Below, piece by piece: positions 26,914 through 40,463 of a stretch of 64,000 nt of DNA. A program made the translations under genes and the position numbers. Within the stretch, counting starts at the first letter, position 1, and each line of letters starts with the position of its first letter. The notes beneath the pieces are model-generated. The model saw nothing but the letters and a program-made list of their open reading frames with translations, searched no databases and was not told where the DNA came from. Origin of the DNA: CADEEN01 sp963740395 (GTDB lineage Bacteria > Pseudomonadota > Gammaproteobacteria > Burkholderiales > Burkholderiaceae_C); assembly GCA_963740395.1 (NCBI GenBank), contig CAVUEP010000033.1, positions 1 through 64,000 on the forward strand. Reading direction: 5' to 3'.

Positions 26914-29013
26914 ATGATGAACTGGCGGACATGGGGTGTCGTGATGGCACTTGCGGTCGGCGCACCGAGTTTTGCTCTGGCACAGGGCGTGATCCAGTCG
27001 ATCACGAGCAGCCAGCAATCAGGCAGCGAAGTGGTGCGGATCGAGCTGAGTGAGGCGCTGACTGCAGTTCCCGTTGGCTTCGCGATCCAGGTGCCACCGC
27101 GCATCGCGATCGATCTGCCCGGCGTCGGAAGCGCCCTGGGCCGCTCGTCGGTCGAACTCAATCAAGGCAATCTGCGCTCGGTCAATGTGGCCCAGGCGGG
27201 CGAGCGCACGCGCTTGGTGCTGAACCTGAAGCAGGCTTCGACCTACCGTGCGCAACTCGACGGCAAGGCCCTGCTGATCGTTATCGACAGCGGCGCGCCC
27301 GCAGCCGCCACGGTGGCGGCCGCACCGGTTGCCACCGCACCTGCGGGCAATTTCGCCCCGGTTCTGGCCCGGGAACAGCAACCCTTGCGAGAGATCGACT
27401 TTCGTCGTGGGGCAGACGGTGCAGGCCGGGTCATTGTCAGCCTGCCCAGCAACGAGGTGGGTGTGGACATTCGCCAGCAGGGCACCGGCCTGGTGGTCGA
27501 GTTCCTGCGCTCGGCGGTGCCCGACAGCCTGCGTCGACGCCTGGACGTGACCGACTTCGGCACCCCTGTGCAAACCGTGACCACCTCGCAAAGCGGTGAC
27601 CGCGTGCGCATGGTGGTCGAGCCGCGCGGCAACTGGGAGCACAGCGCCTACCAGAGCGACAACCAGTTCGTACTCGAAGTGCGTCCGGTGCGCGTCGATC
27701 CGAACAAGCTCACGCAAGGCCCCGGCTACCAGGGCGAGAAGCTGAGTTTGAATTTCCAGAACATCGAAGTCAGGTCGCTGCTGCAGGTCATCGCCGACTT
27801 CACGAACTTCAACGTCGTCACGAGCGATACCGTCACGGGCAACCTCACGCTGCGGCTGAAGGACGTGCCATGGGACCAGGCCCTGGACATCATCCTGCAG
27901 GCCAAGGGCCTGGGTTTGCGCAAGAGCGGCAATGTGATCTGGATCGCCCCCAAGGACGAACTGGCTATCAAGGAGCAGGCCGATCTCGAGGCCGGCAAGA
28001 AGAAGACCGAGCTTGAGCCCTTGCGCACGCAGGGTTACCAGCTCAACTACACCAAGGCCGAAGAAGTCGCCAAGGCGCTCGTTGGGCAAGGGTCGGGCGG
28101 CGCTGGTCAGGGCTCGCGGATGCTGTCAGCGCGTGGCAGCGTGATTTCCGAGCAGCGCACGAACCAGCTGTTCGTCACCGACATCCCGACCAAGCTGGAA
28201 GAGATTCAGTCGCTGATTTCCAAGATCGACATCCCGGTACGCCAGGTCCTGATCGAAGCTCGCATCGTCGAGGCCAACGACACCTTCGGCAAGTCGCTGG
28301 GTGTCAAGCTCGGCGGCTCGGCGCAAAACCTGTCGGGCGGCCTGCACCGAGTGGCTGTCGGCGGCATCAGTGGGCCCGGCCGGGGCAGCCCGACCGGCGG
28401 CATCCTGGACTCGTCGCCGTTCGTCAACCTGCCGGCCCTGGGCCAAGGCGGTTACGACCCGGCATCGTTCGCCGTCTCGCTGTTCAACAGTGGTGCGACC
28501 CGCTACCTCAACCTCGAGATCTCCGCGCTCGAGGCGGACGGCAAGGGCAAGGTGGTCTCGAGCCCGCGCATCATCACCGCCGACCAGGTGAAGGCGCTGA
28601 TCAGCCAGGGCACGAAGATTCCGTTCCAGAAGTCCACCAGTTCCGGTGCGACCTCGGTGGAGTTCATCGAGGCCTCGCTCAAGCTGGAGGTCACGCCGCA
28701 GATCACGCCCGAGGGCAACGTGATTCTCGATGTGCAGGTCAACAAGGACAGCCTTGGGACGCTCACGGCGCTGGGGCGCGAGATCAACGTCAAGCAGGTC
28801 AAGACGCAGGTTCTGGTCGAGAACGGCGGCACGGTGGTCATCGGGGGCATCTTCGAGCAGACCGACCAGAGCTCGGAGACCAAGGTGCCTGTCCTCGGCG
28901 ACGTCCCCGTCCTGGGCAACCTGTTCAAGACGCGCACGCGTGACACAACCCGAACCGAGTTGCTGGTCTTCCTCACACCCCGGGTCGTCAGCGAGCGCAA
29001 CATCGTGCGCTGA
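26914..29013 (+). CDS. pilQ: Type IV pilus secretin PilQ
   Basis: A 699-residue outer-membrane secretin through which the pilus passes. A signal peptide (cleaved near SFALA/QGV) is followed by two AMIN domains that bind peptidoglycan (about residues 30-290), an N0/N1 region starting KLSLNFQNIEVRSLLQVIAD, and the secretin domain with VPVLGDVPVLGNLFK and the C-terminal ELLVFLTPRVV. ATG 26914 was chosen because AAGGAG lies nine bases upstream; ATG 26887, overlapping pilP, is an alternative. It is followed by aroK after 11 bp. Confidence 0.96.
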   Translation: MMNWRTWGVVMALAVGAPSFALAQGVIQSITSSQQSGSEVVRIELSEALTAVPVGFAIQVPPRIAIDLPGVGSALGRSSVELNQGNLRSVNVAQAGERTRLVLNLKQASTYRAQLDGKALLIVIDSGAPAAATVAAAPVATAPAGNFAPVLAREQQPLREIDFRRGADGAGRVIVSLPSNEVGVDIRQQGTGLVVEFLRSAVPDSLRRRLDVTDFGTPVQTVTTSQSGDRVRMVVEPRGNWEHSAYQSDNQFVLEVRPVRVDPNKLTQGPGYQGEKLSLNFQNIEVRSLLQVIADFTNFNVVTSDTVTGNLTLRLKDVPWDQALDIILQAKGLGLRKSGNVIWIAPKDELAIKEQADLEAGKKKTELEPLRTQGYQLNYTKAEEVAKALVGQGSGGAGQGSRMLSARGSVISEQRTNQLFVTDIPTKLEEIQSLISKIDIPVRQVLIEARIVEANDTFGKSLGVKLGGSAQNLSGGLHRVAVGGISGPGRGSPTGGILDSSPFVNLPALGQGGYDPASFAVSLFNSGATRYLNLEISALEADGKGKVVSSPRIITADQVKALISQGTKIPFQKSTSSGATSVEFIEASLKLEVTPQITPEGNVILDVQVNKDSLGTLTALGREINVKQVKTQVLVENGGTVVIGGIFEQTDQSSETKVPVLGDVPVLGNLFKTRTRDTTRTELLVFLTPRVVSERNIVR

Positions 29014-29024
29014 TCAGTTCAGCA

Positions 29025-29612
29025 GTGGGGCAAGCCGAGGCGGCACACAACGGCCAATTCGCGTCGATCGCTCTGATCGGCATGCCCGGTAGCGGCAAGT
29101 CCACGGTCGGGCGCCATGTCGCGCGGCACCTGGGGCTGCCGTTCATCGACTCCGATCTCGTGATCGAGCAGCGTATCGGCTGCTCGATCCGCGACTATTT
29201 CGAGATCCAGGGCGAGCCCGCGTTTCGCGACATCGAGCAGGCCGTGATCGACGAGGTCTCTCGTGTTCGCGGCCATGTCATCGCGACCGGGGGCGGGGCG
29301 GTCTTGCGCGACGCCAACCGGCGGGCGCTGCGGAGTCGCACGACGGTCGTGTACCTGCGGGCCATCCCTGAGGACCTGGCCCGTCGCATGCGGCATGACA
29401 GCCGCCGCCCCTTGCTCCAGGGCGACAGCGATCCGATACGACGCCTGCGTTCGCTGTTTCACGAGCGCGACCCTTCGTACCGCGAAGTCGCGCACTTCGT
29501 GGTCGAAACCGGTCGGCCCTCCGTGCACTCGCTGGTCAATATGGTGCTGATGCAGCTCGAGTTGGCTGGCGTTGTGCCGCTGGCGCCTTATCCGCAAACG
29601 CCGCGACCGTAA
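29025..29612 (+). CDS. aroK: Shikimate kinase AroK
   Basis: A 195-residue kinase of the shikimate pathway that phosphorylates shikimate with ATP. The P-loop is GMPGSGKST (residues 19-27), the substrate-binding FIDSDLVIE and ATGGGAVLR follow, and the lid arginine lies in SRRPLLQ. The start is GTG 29025. The length is slightly above the usual 170-175 because of N- and C-terminal tails. It lies between pilQ and aroB, the standard proteobacterial order pilQ-aroK-aroB. Confidence 0.95.
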   Translation: MGQAEAAHNGQFASIALIGMPGSGKSTVGRHVARHLGLPFIDSDLVIEQRIGCSIRDYFEIQGEPAFRDIEQAVIDEVSRVRGHVIATGGGAVLRDANRRALRSRTTVVYLRAIPEDLARRMRHDSRRPLLQGDSDPIRRLRSLFHERDPSYREVAHFVVETGRPSVHSLVNMVLMQLELAGVVPLAPYPQTPRP

Positions 29613-29622
29613 ACTCGGCGCC

Positions 29623-30732
29623 ATGCCGAGCATGTCCAAAATCGCAGCGCGCCGCGTGCCCATCGAGCTGGGTGACCGCGGCTATGACATCCTGATCGGC
29701 ACCGGCCTGTTGACCGATGCCGCGACTTGGGCTGATCTCCCGCACGCCAGGTCGGCGCTGATCGTCACCAACCCGACCGTGTCTGCGCATTACGCCGGTG
29801 CCCTGCAGGGTGCGCTCAAGCCGAATTACGAGCGCGTTCTCACGATCGACCTGCCCGACGGTGAGTTGCACAAGGACTGGCCGGCGCTGAATCTGATCTT
29901 CGAGCGGCTCCTTGCCGAGCAATGCGATCGACAGACCGTTTTGTTCGCGCTGGGCGGCGGGGTGGTCGGCGACATGACGGGTTTCGCCGCCGCATGCTAC
30001 ATGCGCGGCGTGCCGTTCGTGCAGGTGCCCACCACGTTGCTGGCCCAGGTCGACTCGTCTGTGGGTGGCAAGACCGGCATCAACCACGCCCTGGGCAAGA
30101 ACATGATCGGCGCGTTCTACCAGCCGCGGCGTGTCGTCTGCGACCTCGCGACCCTAAACACCTTGCCCGATCGCGAGTTGTCGGCCGGCTTGGCCGAGGT
30201 CATCAAGTACGGGCCGATTGCCGACGCGGAATTCCTCGCGTGGATCGAGTCTCATCTCGACGCGTTGCTGGCGCGTGATCCCGCATCGATGGCCCATGCA
30301 GTGCAGCGTTCGTGCGAGATCAAGGCCAGCGTCGTTGCCGCCGACGAGCGCGAGTCGGGCTTGCGCGCGATTCTCAATTTCGGACACACGTTTGGCCACG
30401 CCATCGAAGCGGGCATGGGCTACGGCAAGTGGCTTCACGGCGAGGCCGTCGGCTGCGGCATGGTGCTGGCCAGCGAACTGTCGGTGCAGCTCGGCCTGAT
30501 GCCCGCCGCGTTCGCACAGCGGCTGCGCGCGCTGTGCCGGCGCGCGCGCCTGCCGGTGCGCGCGCCCGATCTCGGCGCCGAGCGCTATCTCGAATTGATG
30601 CGGGTGGACAAGAAGAGCGAGGCCGGCGCGCTGCGCTTCGTGCTGATCGAGTCGCTGGGCCGCGCGAGTTTGCGCACCGTGGCGGACGACGACGTGCGTG
30701 CCGTGCTCGCGGCCCACATGGCCAGAGCCTGA
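29623..30732 (+). CDS. aroB: 3-dehydroquinate synthase AroB
   Basis: A 369-residue NAD-dependent enzyme that makes 3-dehydroquinate from DAHP. NAD-binding ALGGGVVGDMTGFAAA and the VPTTLLAQVDSSVGGKTGIN active-site block are complete, and the zinc ligands occur around EVIKYG and LNFGHTFGHAIE. Start ATG 29623 gives a compact N-terminus; ATG 29632 is three codons later. It overlaps the dgt start by one base (TGATG), indicating an aroK-aroB-dgt transcript. Confidence 0.97.
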   Translation: MPSMSKIAARRVPIELGDRGYDILIGTGLLTDAATWADLPHARSALIVTNPTVSAHYAGALQGALKPNYERVLTIDLPDGELHKDWPALNLIFERLLAEQCDRQTVLFALGGGVVGDMTGFAAACYMRGVPFVQVPTTLLAQVDSSVGGKTGINHALGKNMIGAFYQPRRVVCDLATLNTLPDRELSAGLAEVIKYGPIADAEFLAWIESHLDALLARDPASMAHAVQRSCEIKASVVAADERESGLRAILNFGHTFGHAIEAGMGYGKWLHGEAVGCGMVLASELSVQLGLMPAAFAQRLRALCRRARLPVRAPDLGAERYLELMRVDKKSEAGALRFVLIESLGRASLRTVADDDVRAVLAAHMARA

Positions 30733-31877
30733 TGCTTGCGCCGTACGCTTGCGACCCGGCTCGAACCCGAGGACGCCGCATTACGGAGCCGCCCTCGCCA
30801 GCGCGTACCGAGTACCAGCGTGATCGCGATCGCATCGTGCACAGCACGGCGTTCCGGCGCCTCGTCTACAAGACGCAGGTGTTCATCAATCACGAAGGAG
30901 ACCTCTTCCGCACGCGGTTGACGCATTCGCTCGAAGTGGCGCTCCTCGGTCGCGCTGTCGCGCGCACACTCGGCTTGAACGAGGACCTGGTCGAGGCGAT
31001 TGCGCTGGCCCATGATCTGGGCCACACGCCGTTTGGACACGCGGGCCAGGATGCGTTGCACGAGTGCATGCGCGATCACGGTGGGTTCGAACACAACCTG
31101 CAAAGCCTGCGTGTGGTCGATCGGCTCGAGCAGCGTTATCCCCGGTTTGACGGCCTGAATCTGTGCCTTGAAACGCGCGAGGGTGTGCTCAAGCGCTGTT
31201 CGCTGCGCGTCGCGCAGGCACTCGACGCTGCCGAGCCGGGCGGCGTTGCGCGCCGCTTCATTGCGCGGCAACAGGCGAGCCTGGAGGCTCAACTCGTCAA
31301 CCTGGCCGACGAGATCGCCTACAACGCGCACGACATCGACGACGGGGTGCGCTCCGGTCTGCTCGACATGGCGCAGCTGCAGGACGTGCCGATGTTCCTG
31401 CGACATTGCGACGCGTCGCTGGCGGCATTCCCTGAGCTGGCATCGCTGCCGCGTCGGCTGCTGGCGGAGACCTTGCGCCGGATCGTGGCGGACCAGGTCC
31501 AGGACGTCGTTGCGACCACAACGCGAGCACTCGATGTTCACGCGCCACCCAGTGCCGAAGCCGTGCGCGCGCTGCCAGCGCTGGTCGGCCTGAGCGGGGC
31601 CATGCGCGAGCAGACGACGCAACTCAAGCGCTTCCTGTTCGATGCCCTCTACCGTCATCCGCAGGTGATGCGCACCACGGAACGCGCGCGCTGGGTCGTG
31701 CGGTCTCTGTTCGCCAGTTACGCGGCGTCGCCGAGTGAGATGCCTAGCGAGCAGGCCGCGGCGTTTTCGCGCCAGGGCCTGCGCGTCGTGTCCGACTACA
31801 TTGCCGGCATGACCGATCGCTTTGCGGGCAGCGAATATGCCCGACTGACGGGGCAGGTTGCTTTCGCCTCCGAGTGA
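30732..31877 (+). CDS. dgt: Deoxyguanosinetriphosphate triphosphohydrolase-like protein
   Basis: A 381-residue HD-superfamily dNTPase. The metal-binding HD set is visible: RLTHSLE, AHDLGHTPFGHAG and EIAYNAHDIDDG. Conserved Dgt segments at the start include RDRDRIVHSTAFRRLVYKTQ. The length matches the shorter dgt-like group (family type 2) rather than E. coli Dgt, so substrate range may be broader than dGTP. It ends the pilMNOPQ-aroKB-dgt run and is followed by the palindromic repeat. Confidence 0.93.
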   Translation: MLAPYACDPARTRGRRITEPPSPARTEYQRDRDRIVHSTAFRRLVYKTQVFINHEGDLFRTRLTHSLEVALLGRAVARTLGLNEDLVEAIALAHDLGHTPFGHAGQDALHECMRDHGGFEHNLQSLRVVDRLEQRYPRFDGLNLCLETREGVLKRCSLRVAQALDAAEPGGVARRFIARQQASLEAQLVNLADEIAYNAHDIDDGVRSGLLDMAQLQDVPMFLRHCDASLAAFPELASLPRRLLAETLRRIVADQVQDVVATTTRALDVHAPPSAEAVRALPALVGLSGAMREQTTQLKRFLFDALYRHPQVMRTTERARWVVRSLFASYAASPSEMPSEQAAAFSRQGLRVVSDYIAGMTDRFAGSEYARLTGQVAFASE

Positions 31878-31883
31878 AATGAA

Positions 31884-31981
31884 CCACCCCCGAAGCGCCT
31901 TCGGCGCCTTCCCCTCGAGGGGGCGCCAGCGGACCGGCAAAGCCGGATCCGCGGCGGCCGCTTGGGGATACCGGGCGTCGT
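31884..31981 (+). repeat. GC-rich palindromic intergenic repeat, copy B
   Basis: The copy begins CCACCCCCGAAGCGCC, passes through a CCCCTCGAGGGG hairpin, a GCCAGCGGACCGGC block and GCCGGATCCGCGGC, and ends CTTGGGGATACCGGGCGT. It is the plus-strand counterpart of copy A at 2677-2752, sharing nearly every block in order. It begins 7 bp after the dgt stop and ends just before the RAYT-like gene at 32006, so it may fold in the dgt 3' end. Confidence 0.85.
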
Positions 31982-32005
31982 CAGACGCCATGAAGGCCTG
32001 AGCGC

Positions 32006-32710
32006 ATGGCGCGGGCGCCGCGGCTGGCCCTGGCGGGCGAACTGCACTACGTGATGCAGCGCGGCCACAACGGCCAGAGCGTGTTTGGCGACGATCAGGA
32101 TCGCCAGGCCTATTTGGCGATGCTGCAGGAGGCCGCCGCCCAGCATGGCCTGGCAATTCATGCCTACGCGTTGCTGGACGCCGCGGTGCATCTACTGGCG
32201 ACACCCAGCGAGGCCGAGGCACTAAGCCGGGCCATGCAGTCGCTGGGACGTCGCTTCGTCGCCGCGTCGAACCGGCGCCACTTGCGCAGCGGGACGCTTT
32301 GGGAGGGGCGGTTTCGCGCCGGTGTGGTCGACGCCGACACGCTTGGCTTGGACGCGCTGTTGATGGTCGAGTCTCAACCGGTCCTCGCCGGTCTCGTGAC
32401 CGCGGCGGCTGACTGGCCTTGGTCGAGCGCGCAGCACCACCTGGGCCGCCGCAGGGATCCATTGGTCACGGAGCACGCGCTCTATTGGCGGCTCGGAAAC
32501 ACACCATTCGAGCGAGAGCATGCATTCACTCTCAAGCTTTCGGAGGGAGTCGCGTCCTCGACGCTGCAGCGTATCGAACAGGCGGCGCTGCAAGGTCGCG
32601 TGGCCGGATCGAGCGCCTACACCGCGCGCATGGAAGGGCGAACCGGCCGGGCGCTGCGAACCCAGCCCCGAGGCCGACCACCTGGCTTGGCGCCGTCGCG
32701 CTTGGATTGA
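32006..32710 (+). CDS. RAYT/Y1-transposase-like protein lacking catalytic residues
   Basis: A 234-residue member of the REP-associated tyrosine transposase family, judged by YVMQRGHNGQSVFGDDQDRQ, SGTLWEGRFRAGVVD, and ADWPWSSAQHHLGRR. The HUH motif, usually DNHxH, reads D58-A-A-V-H62, so the first metal-binding His is Ala60. The region usually RRYVQYFNRR reads RRFVAASNRR, so both candidate tyrosines are Phe84 and Ala87. The rest of the frame is intact with no stops, pointing to retention of a non-catalytic protein or a recent loss. It is flanked by the palindromic repeat upstream and a short inverted motif downstream. Confidence 0.8.
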   Translation: MARAPRLALAGELHYVMQRGHNGQSVFGDDQDRQAYLAMLQEAAAQHGLAIHAYALLDAAVHLLATPSEAEALSRAMQSLGRRFVAASNRRHLRSGTLWEGRFRAGVVDADTLGLDALLMVESQPVLAGLVTAAADWPWSSAQHHLGRRRDPLVTEHALYWRLGNTPFEREHAFTLKLSEGVASSTLQRIEQAALQGRVAGSSAYTARMEGRTGRALRTQPRGRPPGLAPSRLD

Positions 32711-32752
32711 TGTGTCCCTATTTCTGCGCGCCGATGGTGGGTCCGCGCTAAC

Positions 32753-32772
32753 AAAGGAGTCTGACCCCTTTT
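32753..32772. repeat. Short inverted motif AAAGG...CCTTTT
   Basis: A 20-bp imperfect palindrome whose core is GGAGTCTGACCCC, read GGGGTCAGACTCC on the other strand. I know this GGGGTCAGACTCC-type motif as a frequent companion of RAYT-like genes in beta- and gamma-proteobacterial genomes. It lies 42 bp after the RAYT-like stop and 70 bp upstream of the gltB start, within the probable gltB leader or promoter region. Confidence 0.6.
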
Positions 32773-32842
32773 AATTCTCCTTGTTCGAATTGCTGCGGCG
32801 CAGTAATCTCCCGGTCCCGCGAACATGTTCCTGGAGAGCGCC

Positions 32843-37573
<4,731 letters not shown>

Positions 37574-37592
37574 GAGAAATCAGGACTCGACC

Positions 37593-39059
37593 ATGGGAAA
37601 GATCACCGGCTTCCTCGAACACGAACGCCTCGAAGAGGGCTACGAGCCCGTCGCCAAGCGCGTGAAGAACTACCGCGAGTTCGTGATCGCCCTCAACGAC
37701 GAGCAGGCCAAGGTGCAGGCCGCACGTTGCATGGACTGCGGCACGCCGTTCTGCAACAGCGGCTGCCCGGTCAACAACATCATTCCCGACTTCAACGACC
37801 TCGTGTACCGCGGCGACTGGCAGAACGCGATCGAGGTGCTGCACTCGACCAACAACTTCCCCGAATTCACCGGCCGCATCTGCCCGGCACCCTGCGAGGC
37901 CGCGTGCACGCTCAATGTGAATGACGACGCGGTGGGCATCAAGTCGATCGAGCACGCGATCATCGACCGCGCCTGGGCCGAGGGCTGGGTCAAGCCGCAA
38001 CCACCCAAGCGCAAGACCGGCAAGACCGTGGCCGTGGTCGGCTCCGGCCCAGCCGGGTTGGCGGCGGCGCAGCAGCTGGCGCGCGCCGGGCACGAGGTCA
38101 CGGTGTTCGAGAAGAACGGTCGCATCGGCGGCCTGCTGCGCTACGGTATTCCCGACTTCAAGATGGAGAAGTCGCACATCGACCGTCGCGTCGAGCAGAT
38201 GCAGGCTGAGGGCGTGACGTTCCGCACCGGCGTGCTGATCGGAAAACTCGACAGGAAAGGCAAGGTCACGAACGACGCCAAGGAAACGATTTCTGCCGCG
38301 GACTTGACGGCGCAATTCGACGCCGTGCTGCTCGCTGGCGGCGCCGAACAGAGTCGCGACCTGCCGGTACCCGGCCGCGAGCTCGACGGCGTGCACTTCG
38401 CGATGGAGTTCCTGCCGCAACAGAACAAGCAAGTGGCCGGCGACAAGTTCAAGGGCCAGTTGCTGGCCACCGGCAAGCACGTCATCGTCATCGGCGGCGG
38501 CGACACCGGCAGCGATTGCGTCGGCACCAGCAACCGCCATGGCGCGGCCAGCGTGACGCAGTTCGAGTTGTTGCCCGAACCCCCCGAGCAGGAGAACAAG
38601 CCGCTGGTCTGGCCCTACTGGCCGATCAAGCTGCGCACCAGTTCGAGCCACGAAGAAGGCTGCCAGCGCGAATTTGCGATCGCCACCAAGGAACTCATCG
38701 GCGAGAAGGGCCGCGTCACGGCGCTCAAGACCGTGCGCGTCGACTGGCAGGGCGGCAAGATGGTCGAGGTGCCGGATAGCGAGCAGGTGCTCAAGGCCGA
38801 CCTGGTGCTGCTGGCCATGGGCTTCGTCAGCCCGGTGGCTTCGGTGCTCGAGGCCTTCGGCGTCGAGCGCGATGCCCGTGGCAATGCCAAGGCCGCCACC
38901 GAAGGTACGGCCAGCTACCGTACCAACGTCGACAAGGTCTTCGCCGCGGGCGACATGCGCCGTGGCCAGAGCCTGGTGGTGTGGGCGATCCGCGAAGGCC
39001 GGCAGGCCGCGCGCGCGGTCGAAGAGGTCCTGCTGGGAAGCAGCGAGCTGCCGCGATAG
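37593..39059 (+). CDS. gltD: Glutamate synthase (NADPH) small subunit
   Basis: A 488-residue flavoprotein that passes electrons from NADPH to the GltB FMN and iron-sulfur centres. The N-terminal cysteines bind two 4Fe-4S clusters (CMDCGTPFCNSGCPVNN and CPAPCEAACTLN). The FAD site is VAVVGSGPAGLAAAQQL, the NADPH site is VIVIGGGDTGSDCVG, and the closing FAD motif is VFAAGDMRRGQSLVVWAI. It is full length. A Shine-Dalgarno-like AGGA lies upstream, and it is coupled to gltB. The minor pilin operon follows 268 bp later. Confidence 0.97.
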   Translation: MGKITGFLEHERLEEGYEPVAKRVKNYREFVIALNDEQAKVQAARCMDCGTPFCNSGCPVNNIIPDFNDLVYRGDWQNAIEVLHSTNNFPEFTGRICPAPCEAACTLNVNDDAVGIKSIEHAIIDRAWAEGWVKPQPPKRKTGKTVAVVGSGPAGLAAAQQLARAGHEVTVFEKNGRIGGLLRYGIPDFKMEKSHIDRRVEQMQAEGVTFRTGVLIGKLDRKGKVTNDAKETISAADLTAQFDAVLLAGGAEQSRDLPVPGRELDGVHFAMEFLPQQNKQVAGDKFKGQLLATGKHVIVIGGGDTGSDCVGTSNRHGAASVTQFELLPEPPEQENKPLVWPYWPIKLRTSSSHEEGCQREFAIATKELIGEKGRVTALKTVRVDWQGGKMVEVPDSEQVLKADLVLLAMGFVSPVASVLEAFGVERDARGNAKAATEGTASYRTNVDKVFAAGDMRRGQSLVVWAIREGRQAARAVEEVLLGSSELPR

Positions 39060-39327
39060 CCGGCCCGCACCGGCGCAACAAATTCTCACATTCGCCGCGG
39101 GGCGGCGCGCCGCACTGTCGCGTGCGTGCCGCAGCGGCACGGCCGCCGTGCCGTCTGTCGAGCATCCCGCGCCGCTTGTCGAATGCGGGCTGCGAGTCGT
39201 GCGCTTTGTCACGTCGATCGTCGCTGCTTGTACAGACAATCGCGTCAACCAGCCCCATGCCCATGCACTCCATCGCAACCGCTGCGCCAACCGAGCCACT
39301 GCCGTGACACCACAAAGCCCTCGCTGC

Positions 39328-39816
39328 ATGACCCATCTGCCCGACGCAGTCCCGACCGCGACGACCCGTCGTCCGCGCGGGTTCACCTTGATCGAGGTGA
39401 TGATCGTGGTGGCCATCGTCGCGATCCTGGCCGGTGTGGCCATGCCGAGCTACTTCGACTATGTGCGCCGCGGCCAGCTGCCTGAAGCGCAAGCTGCGCT
39501 GTCCGACTTCCGCGTCAAGATGGAGCAGTACTACCAGGACAACCGCAACTACGGCGCCGGCCAATGTGCCGACGTCGGGCCGCCGAGCTGGTCGGCCGGC
39601 ACCGGCACGCTCAACTACGGTGCGGCACAGTTCTTCACGTATGGCTGCGCGCTCACGGGCGGCGGGCAGGGCTACACGGTCACCGCTACCGGCAGCAACG
39701 GGCGCGCCGTCGGCCACGCCTACACCATCAACCAGAACAACGCCCGCTCGACGACGCAATTCAAGGGTGCGGCGGTCGCGAAGACCTGCTGGGTGATCAA
39801 GGGTAGCGAATGCTGA
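39328..39816 (+). CDS. pilE: Type IV pilin-like protein PilE
   Basis: A 162-residue pilin. The leader of 18 residues (MTHLPDAVPTATTRRPRG) precedes FTLIEVMIVVAIVAILAGVAMPSY, with Glu5 present, and a Cys pair near the end (YGCALTG and KTCWVIKGSEC) could form the pilin D-loop disulfide. The domain resembles the PilE minor pilin encoded with fimT-pilVWXY1. The 268-bp gap before it is wide enough for an operon promoter, which I could not pinpoint. It overlaps the next gene by 7 bp. In Pseudomonas-type clusters pilE comes last; here it is first. Confidence 0.85.
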   Translation: MTHLPDAVPTATTRRPRGFTLIEVMIVVAIVAILAGVAMPSYFDYVRRGQLPEAQAALSDFRVKMEQYYQDNRNYGAGQCADVGPPSWSAGTGTLNYGAAQFFTYGCALTGGGQGYTVTATGSNGRAVGHAYTINQNNARSTTQFKGAAVAKTCWVIKGSEC

Positions 39817-40463
39817 ATTGCGAGACGAACTCGCGCCGCCGCGCGCGTGGTATGACCCTGATCGAAATCGCGGTCACGATGGTCATCCTGGCCATGTTGC
39901 TGGTGGCTGCCGGTCCGACCGTCAGCGCCTGGATGCGCAACACCCAGGTGCGCAATACCGCATCGTCAATGCTCGCCGGTCTGCAGCGCGCACGCAACGA
40001 AGCCATGCGGCGCAACCTGCCGATGCGCTTCTCGCTCGTGTCGTTGACTGATTCGGCGGTGATGGACGCCAGCTGCGCGTTGTCGGCCACGGGCGTGTCG
40101 TGGGTCGTCAGTGTCAACAACCCCGCCGCGTTCTGCCACTACGCACCGTCGACCGTCGCGGCAGATGCCAACGACCCGCTGATCGTCGAGACCAACGCCG
40201 GCGGCGTCGGCGGCAAGAACGTGGTCGTTGCAGGCCGCTTCGCCGATGGCAGCGCGGGGGCCAACACGGTCACGTTCAACTCCTTCGGCCGCATTGACGA
40301 CGCCGCCCCGATCGGCTTCGTCGACGTCAGCAACAACACCGCCGGCGGCGACTTCCGCAACCTGCGCATCGAGATCGGCACCGGCGGCACGGTGCGGATG
40401 TGCGATCTCGGCGTCACCGCGGCCACCGACCCGCGCTTCTGCCCGACAAGGACCATCCCATGA
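39810..40463 (+). CDS. fimT: Minor pilin FimT/FimU-like (GspH family)
   Basis: A 217-residue prepilin with leader MLNCETNSRRRARG and helix MTLIEIAVTMVILAMLLVAAG (Met at +1, Glu5 present). The family pattern is GspH/FimT: AGLQRARNEAMRRNLPMRFSL after the helix, then a beta-rich domain ending with cysteines (VRMCDLGVTAATDPRFC). It is expected to join the priming complex with PilV, W and X at the pilus base or tip. It overlaps pilE by 7 bp and pilV by 4 bp. Distinguishing FimT from FimU is not possible by eye. Confidence 0.85.
   Translation: MLNCETNSRRRARGMTLIEIAVTMVILAMLLVAAGPTVSAWMRNTQVRNTASSMLAGLQRARNEAMRRNLPMRFSLVSLTDSAVMDASCALSATGVSWVVSVNNPAAFCHYAPSTVAADANDPLIVETNAGGVGGKNVVVAGRFADGSAGANTVTFNSFGRIDDAAPIGFVDVSNNTAGGDFRNLRIEIGTGGTVRMCDLGVTAATDPRFCPTRTIP

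Noticed and set aside
39060..39327. A small RNA or leader gene between gltD and pilE
   Set aside because: The 268-bp gap shows no clear hairpin with T-run and no convincing promoter pair; short frames in it have no coding character.
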